Of a stretch of 64,000 nucleotides of DNA, positions 52,512 through 61,090 are shown piece by piece; within the stretch, counting starts at the first letter, position 1, and the number at the start of each line of letters is the position of its first letter. A program made the translations under genes and the position numbers. The notes under the pieces were generated by a model. That model was not told where the DNA came from. It did not search any database and saw only the letters and a program-made list of their open reading frames with translations. Source of the stretch: Sporosarcina luteola (GTDB lineage Bacteria > Bacillota > Bacilli > Bacillales_A > Planococcaceae); the NCBI GenBank assembly GCA_014204635.1, contig JACHLS010000005.1, positions 124,001 to 188,000 on the forward strand, in the 5' to 3' direction.

Positions 52512-54110
52512 TTATACGGCCTCTTCATTCGCTCCCCAAGCCGTCTTTTTCAAAATCAATAGATCACACAGAACCACGACGATCACAACGGCCCCCGTTG
52601 AGAGACCGACCGGCAAGGAAGTCAAAAGCAAACCGAAATGCACTGCCGATAAAACAAGCAATAAAGGCAAGCCAAATAAAAGACTGAAAATCACATTAGG
52701 ATTCGATTTGATCGCTTCGGACGGATTTTTCCATTCGGTCAATGGATGCTTGCGATCATATAACGGTGCCAGCAGATTATAGCTGAACATCAACAAAAGA
52801 ACCATTGCCACCAGCATGAGCGAGTGGACTGTAGCATAACCAAACAACGCGAAGATGACAAAGCTGCTGATAATCGATATCGCTCCGATCATAGACGAAA
52901 ATAACACTTTAGTAAGATAGACCTTCCTTTGGTCGAACGGCAAGCTTTGCAATAAAGGATAATATTTACCCTCTCTGGAATACGGGGTGCCGCTCGTATT
53001 GTTCATGCAGCTTATGAAAAGCACGATATAGGCAAATACCATCTCAAGACGCCCACCCTCCAAGAAGACCGTCGGCATCCATTGCTTATGATCAGCCAGC
53101 AAAAAGCCAATCGAAACCACGGGCGTTAAGATCATGCTTAGAAGAACGTGAAGCTTAAAATACGGTTCAGACTGAAGGACCCATCGTTCCCTCTGGAAAT
53201 AGCGACCCCATTCATTGTCCCCGGCATACGCTTTTGATTTTTTGAATGTTGCAGATCCCATCTCGGCTCTTCCATTCTGCAAGTAATTCACTGCCAAGCT
53301 TTGAACAGCCCCTTGGTACAATAGAAAACTCACGAACCAGAACAGGAAGAGTACTAATAAAAAGCGCAACGATATGCCAGAAGAAGTATAGACTTCGATG
53401 ACTTGCTTCAAGAGCGGCACTTGCCCCACCGCTGTATAAATCCGGTCCATCAACGTATTGATGGATTGAACTATAGAAGAAAACGTGTCCATGGAAAAGT
53501 CTGACCAAAGAGTTGTCAATTTAAGTTTTGAACTAGTGACAATCCACAAAATGAAGCAAACAGCGATCCCGAGCGAAGCGACCCCATTCAAAACCAAGGA
53601 AGCCATAGTCGTCAAATGTTTACGCCAAAGCTGAATTAAAGACAGTAGGAAGACGAGCAGCATGACTGTAAAAACAAGCAATGTCGGTATTAACAAAATT
53701 GTTTTCAACAATGCGGCCCACTTCATTCCCCAGACTAACAAAACCAATACCGGGATTTGAAGAATACTAGTCAAAAGGATAGGAAGCAGTAAACTGCTGA
53801 TTACTTTAGCACTGACAATCCGTTGCGGTTTAACTGGCAACGATGCCATTAATCCAAATTCTCGGTAGCTGAACACAACGGAGACGGAGAAATAAGCGGT
53901 CAGTATATAGACAAGGACAATAGAAACCGCTACATTATAAAATAGATAGATCGGTAATGCACTCATGTTGTAGATAGCCACATTTACCATGGCCATTTGA
54001 ACAACCACGTAGGCCAAGGCAAGAAGCAATGTGACCCGGACCGCTATTTGTTTTGGTATGGAATAGGCGGAAGAAGCAAAAAAGAAAGGCAACGGAAATC
54101 TATGCTTCAT
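52512..54110 (-). CDS. ABC exporter permease (second exporter)
   Basis: A 532-residue protein with about 12 membrane segments, the permease for the ATPase at 54100-54801, whose end it overlaps by 11 bp. ATG 54110 has GGAG ten bases upstream; the frame is open to 54140. It has the two-block shape of large ABC-2 type permeases (FSVSVVFSYREFGLMASLPV resembles the coupling region that docks on the ATPase, and TPYSREGKYYPLLQSLP its second copy). It is the last gene of a five-gene minus-strand operon. Substrate unknown. Confidence 0.83.
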   Translation of the reverse strand: MKHRFPLPFFFASSAYSIPKQIAVRVTLLLALAYVVVQMAMVNVAIYNMSALPIYLFYNVAVSIVLVYILTAYFSVSVVFSYREFGLMASLPVKPQRIVSAKVISSLLLPILLTSILQIPVLVLLVWGMKWAALLKTILLIPTLLVFTVMLLVFLLSLIQLWRKHLTTMASLVLNGVASLGIAVCFILWIVTSSKLKLTTLWSDFSMDTFSSIVQSINTLMDRIYTAVGQVPLLKQVIEVYTSSGISLRFLLVLFLFWFVSFLLYQGAVQSLAVNYLQNGRAEMGSATFKKSKAYAGDNEWGRYFQRERWVLQSEPYFKLHVLLSMILTPVVSIGFLLADHKQWMPTVFLEGGRLEMVFAYIVLFISCMNNTSGTPYSREGKYYPLLQSLPFDQRKVYLTKVLFSSMIGAISIISSFVIFALFGYATVHSLMLVAMVLLLMFSYNLLAPLYDRKHPLTEWKNPSEAIKSNPNVIFSLLFGLPLLLVLSAVHFGLLLTSLPVGLSTGAVVIVVVLCDLLILKKTAWGANEEAV

Positions 54111-54801
54111 GTTTCTGCTTCTCCAAGAAAATCGATTCAAGTGAACCTTGTGCCATCAATTTTTCGATATCTTCATGCAAAATGATCTGGCCGTCCTTCA
54201 ATATGGTGATCGAGTTGCAGATCTTCTCAGCGACGTCCAGCAGATGCGTAGAAAAGAAGACGGTCCCTCCCGCTTGCACGTATTCTTTTAGACACTCTTT
54301 AAATGTGACCACAGCATTCGGGTCCAACCCATTCATTGGTTCATCCATAATGAGGATTGGCGGCTGGATCGTAAAAGCCGCAATGAGCGACATCTTATGA
54401 AGCATTCCATACGAATAGGACCCCATCGGTTCATGAATGGATGTCTCCATGCCAAATCGCTTGGTATAGAGATTCAACTTTGCTTCATCTACTTCCCCGT
54501 ATAATGGTATTAGGAATTGGATCCAATCAAGCCCCGAAACATTTTGAAAAACATGAATGGTGTCGGGAATATAATAAAATTGCTTTTTATACAGAAGCGA
54601 ATCCGATTTTGAAACTCCATTAATAGAAACGATTCCATCGTCCTGTTCTAAAATGCCCGTAATGCAATTGATCGTCGTTGTCTTCCCCGCTCCATTGCCT
54701 CCGACGAAGCCAAGTATTTCCCCTTTTTCAACTTGCAGATCGACCCCACTCAAAACCGTGTGGGCTCCAAAGCTTTTCCTCAGATTAGATATTGTTAACA
54801 T
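54100..54801 (-). CDS. ABC exporter ATP-binding protein (second exporter)
   Basis: A 233-residue ATPase: Walker A GGNGAGKTT at 34-42, the signature YSYGMLHK at 129-136 (the YSxGM form of BcrA-type exporters), Walker B ILIMDEPMNGLD, and the switch His in FSTHLLD. It is 15 bp after the permease gene of the first exporter, so all five genes belong together. ATG 54801 with a GGGGAG site is a normal start. Confidence 0.9.
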   Translation of the reverse strand: MLTISNLRKSFGAHTVLSGVDLQVEKGEILGFVGGNGAGKTTTINCITGILEQDDGIVSINGVSKSDSLLYKKQFYYIPDTIHVFQNVSGLDWIQFLIPLYGEVDEAKLNLYTKRFGMETSIHEPMGSYSYGMLHKMSLIAAFTIQPPILIMDEPMNGLDPNAVVTFKECLKEYVQAGGTVFFSTHLLDVAEKICNSITILKDGQIILHEDIEKLMAQGSLESIFLEKQKHEA

Positions 54802-54816
54802 ACTGAATCTCCCCTC

Positions 54817-55602
54817 TTACTTTTGAAACTTCTTCTTAGCAATCCAGAAATACGTGACACCGATCGTAACCCCGATCCACAAAACCGAAACAAGAAGATT
54901 CCATCCAATTTTCGGATCAAACGTACCAGTTGATAGAAGATATACGGATTGAAGACTCATTCCTGCGGGACTAAACATCGCGAGAATTGGATGAAGGCCT
55001 GCAGTCACCGTACAGAAAAATAGAAACGCAATGCCAATCAAAGCGATGATCCCTTGGCCATTGAATATCGTACTTACCATGACAACAAACGAAACGACAA
55101 ACAGCAACCAGACGAAATAGGACAGCATGGAAAGTAGAAGTTCACCCCATGGTACAGTGGAGAAAAGAAGCGCTGCATACCCGTAGGAAGTTAGAAACCC
55201 TACAGACAAACAGAGTGCCAAAAACACAAATTGCGAAACCACTTTACTCCAAACAAAAGATAAGGTCGATACTGGTCTCGTCAAAATAAAGGATAGCATT
55301 CCATTGGCCTTTTCAGACTGGATCACTCCCATAAGGGCGACGACAAGGATGATCGTACCAAGCTGATTGAATTGGGCATCAATCGTCGAAGCCATCACTT
55401 CAGCACCACTTACTTGGGTCATTGAAGGATCAATGGTTATACCGTCGAGCCCGCCTAGCATCTTCAGAATGCTCGGCAAATAATACATCATGATCGGTTG
55501 CGTCGCCCCAATCAGCATAAACACCAATGGAAGCCAAATGATTTTAAATTCACGGATTGTCTGGGATAATTCCTTTTTCGCCAATACGGAGAATGTGTTC
55601 AT
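54817..55602 (-). CDS. ABC-2 type permease, YxlG/NosY-like
   Basis: A 261-residue membrane protein with six membrane segments and the ABC-2 coupling stretch (QSEKANGMLSFILTRPVST) that contacts the ATPase. Size and context match YxlG of the Bacillus subtilis sigY operon and NosY. It overlaps the preceding ATPase gene by 4 bp. The exporter's substrate is unknown. Confidence 0.87.
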   Translation of the reverse strand: MNTFSVLAKKELSQTIREFKIIWLPLVFMLIGATQPIMMYYLPSILKMLGGLDGITIDPSMTQVSGAEVMASTIDAQFNQLGTIILVVALMGVIQSEKANGMLSFILTRPVSTLSFVWSKVVSQFVFLALCLSVGFLTSYGYAALLFSTVPWGELLLSMLSYFVWLLFVVSFVVMVSTIFNGQGIIALIGIAFLFFCTVTAGLHPILAMFSPAGMSLQSVYLLSTGTFDPKIGWNLLVSVLWIGVTIGVTYFWIAKKKFQK

Positions 55603-56507
55603 ACGCCCACCACCAAATCTAAAAAGATTTCCTCAATTGTTTCGGTCCCGCCCACTTCAAAATTTCGAATATCTATATGATGCTGCAACGCCTCGCCTAA
55701 CAACTTGTTTTTATCCAATTCAATATTGTTCACATAGATTTGCGCTTTATTCCCGAACACGTTAACCTTTTGCACGTAAGGCAACTGTTTCACATGTTCC
55801 CACCACGAATTGTTTCCAGTGCCGATCATCATCTGGATCGCCACATCACGATTTCGGTTCAACAATCCATTCTTCGTTGTATCCTCAATTTTTTCGCCGC
55901 TTTTAATGACAACAAACCGTTCGCAAATCTCTTCTGCGTCATTTAAGATGTGCGTTGAAAATAGGACGGTCGTTTCCTCCTTAATCGCTTGAATTAAATT
56001 TAAAACTTCCCTTCGGCCAATCGGGTCAAGTGCGGAAACCGGTTCATCCATTAAGACAAAAGATGGCTTATGCAGCAGTGCCTGCGCAATCCCAAGTCGT
56101 TGCTTCATGCCTCCGGAGAATGTACCGACCTTCGAGTCTTCTTCACCGGCCAGTCCTACGCGCGTCAATATATCAGGAATGTCTCTCTTTAACTCATGTT
56201 TCGTAAGCCCTGACAACTCGCCCATAAAAAACAATGTTTCCGCAGCAGTCATCCATTGGTAGAAATTTGGATATTGTGGCAAATAACCGATTTCCCGCTT
56301 CATCGTTGCAATCGGTTTACCATCCAGCCGAATTTCGCCTTGATCTGCTTCTAAAATGTCAGCGATGATTTGGATTAATGTCGACTTCCCTGCCCCATTC
56401 GGGCCAATCAACCCCACACATTCCCCCTTTTCAATTGTCATTGAAAACTGATTGACAGCCTTTTTGGTTTTAAACGTTTTCGTGATATCCGAAATCTCTA
56501 GTCTCAT
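55599..56507 (-). CDS. ABC transporter ATP-binding protein, YxlF-like
   Basis: A 302-residue ATPase with Walker A IGPNGAGKST, signature FSGGMKQRL, Walker B FVLMDEPVSALDP and FSTHILND. The extra C-terminal domain of about 80 residues is common in the NosF/YxlF group. It overlaps the PLDc_N gene by 4 bp and the permease gene by 4 bp, so the three are translationally coupled in the order of yxlE-yxlF-yxlG. Confidence 0.9.
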   Translation of the reverse strand: MRLEISDITKTFKTKKAVNQFSMTIEKGECVGLIGPNGAGKSTLIQIIADILEADQGEIRLDGKPIATMKREIGYLPQYPNFYQWMTAAETLFFMGELSGLTKHELKRDIPDILTRVGLAGEEDSKVGTFSGGMKQRLGIAQALLHKPSFVLMDEPVSALDPIGRREVLNLIQAIKEETTVLFSTHILNDAEEICERFVVIKSGEKIEDTTKNGLLNRNRDVAIQMMIGTGNNSWWEHVKQLPYVQKVNVFGNKAQIYVNNIELDKNKLLGEALQHHIDIRNFEVGGTETIEEIFLDLVVGV

Positions 56508-56743
56508 GTCCTTCTCCTATCCTTTCTCCCTAAAATGAAGTATAAAATGGGACCAATCGTATTAATGAAAATAATGATCAATGTCCACATCAGCACATTC
56601 TCTCTACGATGGCGATTTCGATACAAGTCAATTAGTGCAAATAAGATGAGTAATCCTGCTATCAGGACAAAAGGCAGAAGTATCGGGATGATGGTCATCC
56701 AATCAATGTCGTTAAAATCATCCCATCCATAATGCAGTTGCAA
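56504..56743 (-). CDS. PLDc_N-domain small membrane protein, YxlE-like
   Basis: A 79-residue protein with two membrane segments and the phospholipase D N-terminal (PLDc_N) pattern: a first segment, RNRHRRENVLMWTLIIIFIN as the basic loop and second segment, and IGPILYFILGRKDRR at the end. The best start is TTG 56743 after GGAGGTG; ATG 56758 overlaps that site. In B. subtilis, YxlE helps restrain SigY and is encoded next to the YxlF-YxlG exporter. Here the ABC genes follow in the same order but no sigma factor gene is adjacent. Confidence 0.8.
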   Translation of the reverse strand: MQLHYGWDDFNDIDWMTIIPILLPFVLIAGLLILFALIDLYRNRHRRENVLMWTLIIIFINTIGPILYFILGRKDRRRT

Positions 56744-56759
56744 AACTAACACCTCCATT

Positions 56760-56783
56760 GTTATCATTATCAATAATGATAAC
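56760..56783. promoter_or_regulatory. 24-bp perfect palindrome in the exporter operon leader
   Basis: GTTATCATTAT and ATAATGATAAC are perfect inverted arms around CA. Each arm ends in the half-site TGATAAC (or complement). It lies just before the first gene of the five-gene exporter operon. It also resembles a Fur-family box (ATTATC/GATAAT hexamers), which is the main alternative reading. Confidence 0.7.
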
Positions 56784-56849
56784 ATATTAATTTAAACATA
56801 CCATGCTTTTCTTTACCTTTACTTTCTTAACAATCCACATTATTATTTT

Positions 56850-56863
56850 TGATAACGTTATCA
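56850..56863. promoter_or_regulatory. 14-bp palindrome in the HTH regulator promoter region
   Basis: TGATAACGTTATCA is perfectly symmetric and made of the same TGATAAC half-site as the palindrome at 56760. It is 65 bp before the HTH regulator gene, between it and the divergent exporter operon. Confidence 0.7.
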
Positions 56864-56927
56864 CTTTAGACATAAATCGTCCGTTCGACTGATTAGATCA
56901 CCTTTTAAATGATTTGGAGGAATGGTT

Positions 56928-57461
56928 ATGAGCAGTAAAGCAGAAATATTAATTCATCCCGTTAGAATGAAAATTGTTTTAGCATTGATGCAGCATCAGG
57001 AAGGATTGACAACCAAGGAAATGGTGAAAATCATTCAAGACGTACCACAAGCGACACTTTACCGCCATATCCAAGTATTGACGGATTCAGATGTCATCCA
57101 AGTGGTGGAGGAACGGAAAGTGCGGGCAGTGATGGAAAAGTACTATGGATTGAATGAAGAAGCCGCCCGTTTAAACATGGATGATTGGAGAAACTTGTCT
57201 AAAGAGAAAAAACTGAACTACTTTTCTTACTATCAAATGTTGTTAATGTCCCGTTACCAAAATTACCTAACAGTACTTGACCAAGATAAAACGAAAGAAG
57301 ACACATCCACTTTTTCCCTTTTGGAATTGCGCTTATCAGAAGACCAACTAAACGATTTTCAAAATGAATTGAACGAGCTGATGTTCAAGTACTATGGTGC
57401 AGGCGAAAAGAGCTCAACGACGGCGACCACGGTTGCTGTGACGATATTGCCACGAATGTAA
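56928..57461 (+). CDS. ArsR-like helix-turn-helix regulator
   Basis: A 177-residue regulator. The N-terminal winged helix is clear: IHPVRMKIVLALMQHQEGLT, then MVKIIQDVPQATLYRHIQVL and DSDVIQVVEERKVRA (in parts), the form often found in ABC-exporter-linked HTH_20/ArsR proteins; a helical C-terminal half would bind a ligand or dimerise. ATG 56928 has GGAGG seven bases upstream; ATG 56922 is too close. It is divergent from the two-exporter operon and both promoters carry TGATAAC palindromes, so it is the likely controller. Confidence 0.87.
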   Translation: MSSKAEILIHPVRMKIVLALMQHQEGLTTKEMVKIIQDVPQATLYRHIQVLTDSDVIQVVEERKVRAVMEKYYGLNEEAARLNMDDWRNLSKEKKLNYFSYYQMLLMSRYQNYLTVLDQDKTKEDTSTFSLLELRLSEDQLNDFQNELNELMFKYYGAGEKSSTTATTVAVTILPRM

Positions 57462-58163
57462 GTCTATTCTGTTCTGGAATTTAAGTCATAAAAATAAAAT
57501 TTGAATTTCCAGTTTACGTTCTTAGGATTTTTAATGAAATATGGAAGATACCAAAACTCAGTAATATACATTTCTCAATATATCCGGTGGCTAGGGTAGC
57601 AATAACTGTAAACTTTTAATGGGGCACCCTTCCCTTTAATCAAGAGATAAATTAATAGATCTTTGTTTAAAGTAACCTCCTTGATTTTAGTTTCAGGGCA
57701 TTGACTAATGGATCTCCGTTTCATTTGTTATATTTATTGTAGAACAGATTTTAATTGAGGTCAATATAGATGTTTAAATTACATGTATGTAGAGATGTTG
57801 CAGACCGGCAGGAAGCGGCAAATGTACGTTACTTGCTTTCTTTCGCTCGTCCTCTCCTGAACTTTAAGTTCTATTCGACTCTTCGCTCCTTCGCAGTTCT
57901 GCATGGATGCAGGTCTGCAGTCAATCGAACAACCAAGGGTTCGAGTTGCCGTATTTATAAGTTCTTTGAGGAAATTAATAAGACTGAAGTATCTATTGGA
58001 CGAACTGTTTGACTACATTATATAAAGCAGGCTGGATGATATTTGTTTTTGAGCCTCATCACCGTTTATTTTTACCAACCATCAAAATCTTTTTTAGACG
58101 AGAATCGATAAAGCTCTTGAATCTCCACCCGCGTCATCTTCTACGATAAAAAGGAGTTCCACC
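57462..58163. other. 700-bp region with no recognised gene; possible structured RNA
   Basis: No convincing coding frame. The left half is AT-rich and holds an orphan AGGAGG on the minus strand near 57680 with no start codon after it, perhaps a remnant. Near the right, TGCAGACC at 57799-57806 pairs with GGTCTGCA at 57912-57919, and between them lie the palindrome GAACTTTAAGTTC (57859-57871) and a small hairpin CTGCA-TGGA-TGCAG. This could be a folded RNA or chance pairing. The ribosome binding site AAGGAG of the next gene ends the region. Confidence 0.35.
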
Positions 58164-58535
58164 GTGGGACTACAACTTGTAGAGGAGACAAATAAATTGG
58201 AACAAGTACCTTTGGGGAAACGATGGCTTGCTGCGGCCATGCATGTACTTTCCCTCTTTCTCACTTTTTTTCTGCCATTGGCCGTTTATTTTCTAGTCCG
58301 GAAGAAAAGCAGCTACTTTACTTTTCATGCAAAGGAAGGGCTGAATCTCCACTTCACCTTTTTTCCGATTTTCATTATTTTGACTAGAATATTGGCAAAG
58401 GTTTGGCCCTTTGCGGCTACCCTCGCCTTGCTGCTCATTTTGCTGGAAACGGTTCTCATCCTGATAGCGGCTATTTTCGCCGTTATGGGCAAGAAATTCT
58501 CGTATCCAGTCATCCGTTATTTCAAGACAGAATAG
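58164..58535 (+). CDS. DUF4870-like membrane protein
   Basis: A 123-residue protein with three probable membrane segments. RWLAAAMHVLSLFLTFFLPLA and the FHAKEGLNLHFTFF motif (compare FQSKQALNFQ of the family) fit DUF4870/TIC20-like proteins of unknown role. GTG 58164 has AAGGAG seven bases upstream. A MerR gene follows by 11 bp, so they form an operon and the regulator may control it. Confidence 0.82.
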   Translation: MGLQLVEETNKLEQVPLGKRWLAAAMHVLSLFLTFFLPLAVYFLVRKKSSYFTFHAKEGLNLHFTFFPIFIILTRILAKVWPFAATLALLLILLETVLILIAAIFAVMGKKFSYPVIRYFKTE

Positions 58536-58546
58536 GAGGAATTTCT

Positions 58547-59272
58547 TTGGAAACAGTACTGTACTCGATTGGTGAATTCGCCAAAAAGTCAGGTGTTAGC
58601 ATCCGTACGCTCCGCTATTATGACAGCATTCATCTCTTGCAGCCGAGCAACTTCACGGAAGGCGGACACCGCCTATATGATACAGACGACTTGCATCTGC
58701 TTCAGCAAATTCAAGCATTAAAATTTTTGCGCTTTCCCTTAAAAGAAATTAAAGAGATGGTAGAGAGGAAACGTGTCCCACGTGACGTCATGACTGCTTC
58801 CATCGAATATCAACAAAGGTCGTTTGAAGCACAGCTTAATGAAATCAAAGAAATCCTTGCGAACCTTGAGCAGCTTAAGAGAATAGTGGAAGAGGAGCCC
58901 ACTGTAGATGTATCCGTCTTTAGTTCCATGCTTCATATGCTCATTTGGACAAATGAAACGGATGAATGGCTTAGCAAACACCTGCCGAATAAAACTTTTG
59001 AAGAACTAGATAACGTAGAAAAACTTGATCTCGATAAGGAATGGACAAAGGTTTTGACTGCTATTAAAACAGCAGTTCAAGAGGAGATCTCCCCTGATTC
59101 TGAGGAAGCACAACAAATTGCCACTCAGTTGTCAGCCATTCTGGTAAAAACAGCAAAGGGAAAAGTAGACACAATTTCTCCTCAAATAAAACAAGCGGAG
59201 CCCCTCGATTTTCCTAATCCTTTCACTGAAAAGGAGCAGCAATTCGTCACAATGATTATGAACCGCCAATGA
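58547..59272 (+). CDS. MerR family transcriptional regulator
   Basis: A 241-residue regulator. The MerR helix-turn-helix is at the N-terminus (YSIGEFAKKSGVSIRTLRYYD, then LLQPSNFTEGGHRLY with the wing), followed by a coiled coil and a helical effector part of about 130 residues with no Cys cluster, so it senses something other than a metal. TTG 58547 has AGGAGG seven bases upstream. The second gene of a pair with the DUF4870-like protein. Confidence 0.92.
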   Translation: METVLYSIGEFAKKSGVSIRTLRYYDSIHLLQPSNFTEGGHRLYDTDDLHLLQQIQALKFLRFPLKEIKEMVERKRVPRDVMTASIEYQQRSFEAQLNEIKEILANLEQLKRIVEEEPTVDVSVFSSMLHMLIWTNETDEWLSKHLPNKTFEELDNVEKLDLDKEWTKVLTAIKTAVQEEISPDSEEAQQIATQLSAILVKTAKGKVDTISPQIKQAEPLDFPNPFTEKEQQFVTMIMNRQ

Positions 59273-59576
59273 CAAGGATAGCGTACTGCTGTCCTTTTCC
59301 TATTTCCTATATATAGTCCTTGTCCACTCTTTGTTCCCCCTTCCTGTATCTTTTACAAAAGTTTGAATTAAAGCATATCCAAATTGCTAGATCAAGGAAC
59401 GAAACTTATAGGGATTACTATTTATTTATCATTGAAAATTATTTATGTTCTATCTTTTTTCGGAGTAGTTGCTATAATCATTATTGGTTTCATTTGGCAT
59501 GGATGGGTATTCCAATTTCCATTTCATATGAGCACTACATATTTTTTATACCATAGAACCTTGGAGGATTTTTAGC
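59273..59576. other. AT-rich intergenic region before the DUF2167 gene
   Basis: About 300 bp. A hydrophobic 63-codon frame from TTG 59384 ends one base before the next start, but has no ribosome binding site and is not called. A TATAAT near 59472 may be the -10 of the DUF2167 gene. Confidence 0.45.
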
Positions 59577-60446
59577 ATGAAACGATTGACCGCAATGATC
59601 GCGGCGCTGTTTATGGGTTGGAGCACAACAGCGATGGCGGAAACTGATTATGAGTACAACTGGATTGAAGGGGGCATAATCGTAGACTTAGGCGAGATTG
59701 CATCGGTTGACCTTGATCCTGATTTTCTCTTCTTGGATGGAGAAGATACGAAGAAAGTGGCGTTGGACTATGGAGAACCCGTTTCTGGTTTTGAAATCGG
59801 AAGTATCTATCCGGTGGACGAAGAACAAACATGGGCCGTCTATTTCGATTATGAAGAGACCGGACACATCAAAGACGATGAAAAGATCGACGCAAAGGCC
59901 TTGCTGGAGAGCTATAAGGCTGGGGCAGAAGAAGCGAACAAAGATCGTCAGCCGGGCGAGCGCTTTTACGTAACGGGTTGGGATATTGAACCGTTTTACG
60001 ATGAAGACACACACAATTTGACGTGGTCTTTATTGCTGGAGGATGAAAACAAGGACACATTCTTGAACTATAATACGAGGATTTTAACGAGAGAAGGAAA
60101 TATTTCGGTAATCCTCGTTACAGAACCCCAAAACAGAGAAACGGACAAACAGATGCTCCAAAATCAAATCTTATCCCAGCTCGAGATCAAAGAAGGGAAG
60201 AAGTACACAGATTTTGACAAGTCCACAGATAAAGTGGCTAACTATGGATTATCCGCGCTAATACTCGGAGGAACCGGTTTAGCGGTGGCAAAAAAAGCTG
60301 GATTGCTTGCAGTTATTTTGGCTTTCGCTAAAAAATTCGGCGTTCTGATCATTGCTGGGATTGCTGCTCTCTGGAGTCTTATCCGGAAGAAGAAGAAAAA
60401 ACCCGCAACTGAACCCGTCGAGCCAGCCGAACCTTCAGGTGAATAA
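59577..60446 (+). CDS. DUF2167 family membrane-anchored protein
   Basis: A 289-residue exported protein: signal peptide to about AMA (residue 21), an extracytoplasmic domain with the DUF2167 blocks (DDEKIDAKALLESYKAGAEE, FYVTGWDIEPFYDEDTHNLTW, NYNTRILTREGNISVILV, in parts), one or two membrane segments near 225-265, and a Lys- and Pro/Glu-rich tail. The family is described only as membrane-anchored and of unknown function. ATG 59577 has TTGGAGG at good spacing. The hairpin after it may serve both directions. Confidence 0.87.
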   Translation: MKRLTAMIAALFMGWSTTAMAETDYEYNWIEGGIIVDLGEIASVDLDPDFLFLDGEDTKKVALDYGEPVSGFEIGSIYPVDEEQTWAVYFDYEETGHIKDDEKIDAKALLESYKAGAEEANKDRQPGERFYVTGWDIEPFYDEDTHNLTWSLLLEDENKDTFLNYNTRILTREGNISVILVTEPQNRETDKQMLQNQILSQLEIKEGKKYTDFDKSTDKVANYGLSALILGGTGLAVAKKAGLLAVILAFAKKFGVLIIAGIAALWSLIRKKKKKPATEPVEPAEPSGE

Positions 60447-60452
60447 CGATGC

Positions 60453-60480
60453 TCAGTTCCATCCCAGTGGATGGAACTGA
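60453..60480. terminator. Terminator hairpin between convergent genes
   Basis: TCAGTTCCATC / GATGGAACTGA, a perfect 11-bp stem with a 6-base loop. No long T-run on either side. Confidence 0.7.
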
Positions 60481-60492
60481 ACATTTCACCTA

Positions 60493-61035
60493 TTATGCTA
60501 GAGTATCCGCTTTGACCCGTCCGAATACATCATGATCGACAAACTTATCATACAGCCATTCAGCCTGTCGAATATGGCCTTCCTTCATAAACCCAAGCCG
60601 TTCCGGAATTGCCCGGCTCTTGTAATTCTCCGCCGCCACCCGAATTTCAATCCGATTCAGATTCAATTCATTGAAACAGTAATCGATGACAGCTTGACAG
60701 GACCGGGTCATCAAGCCTTTCCCCTCAAAGTCTTTTCCAAGCCAATACCCGAGGGAGGTCGATCGGTTGGCCCAGTTAATGCCATGCAAGCCGACAACCC
60801 CCGCCAACTCTCCTTGATACCAAATGCCAGCTTGAAACCCATTGTTCTCACTGTATTGCTTTAAAGTACTTGCAATGAATTTTCTAGAATCTTCAACCGT
60901 TTTGTTGTAGTCCAGCCAAGGCAGCCACTCGCGCAAACTCTCTCGTGATTTGTCCATAATTTCAAATAGCTGTTCATCATGCCGCGTCTCAAGCTGTTTC
61001 AATTCTGTCTCTTCGTTGATTTGATATGTAAACAC
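60493..61035 (-). CDS. GNAT acetyltransferase, YdaF/RimL-like
   Basis: A 180-residue acetyltransferase close in layout to YdaF, a putative ribosomal-protein acetyltransferase. Blocks: REWLPWLDYNKTVEDSRKFI, GVVGLHGINWANRSTSLGYW, LGKDFEGKGLMTRSCQAVI (acetyl-CoA loop) and SRAIPERLGFMKEG. The start is GTG 61035 with AGGGGGG upstream. Modification of a ribosomal or other protein N-terminus is inferred. Confidence 0.92.
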   Translation of the reverse strand: MFTYQINEETELKQLETRHDEQLFEIMDKSRESLREWLPWLDYNKTVEDSRKFIASTLKQYSENNGFQAGIWYQGELAGVVGLHGINWANRSTSLGYWLGKDFEGKGLMTRSCQAVIDYCFNELNLNRIEIRVAAENYKSRAIPERLGFMKEGHIRQAEWLYDKFVDHDVFGRVKADTLA

Positions 61036-61090
61036 CCAATCCCCCCTAATCCTTTCATCTATCCTACTATAATCGAAACAAAGTTACTGT

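Noticed and set aside
54100-54801. Degenerate, inactive ABC signature in the second exporter ATPase
   Set aside because: YSYGM is the normal YSxGM variant of BcrA-type exporters, and Walker A, Walker B and the switch His are intact.
57770-58012. An 80-codon plus-strand frame in the gene-free region
   Set aside because: No ribosome binding site, no family resemblance and a composition unlike the neighbours; the region is better described as unassigned.
59384-59575. A hydrophobic 63-codon frame ending one base before the DUF2167 gene
   Set aside because: The product could span a membrane, but the TTG start has no ribosome binding site and AT-rich DNA often gives hydrophobic frames.
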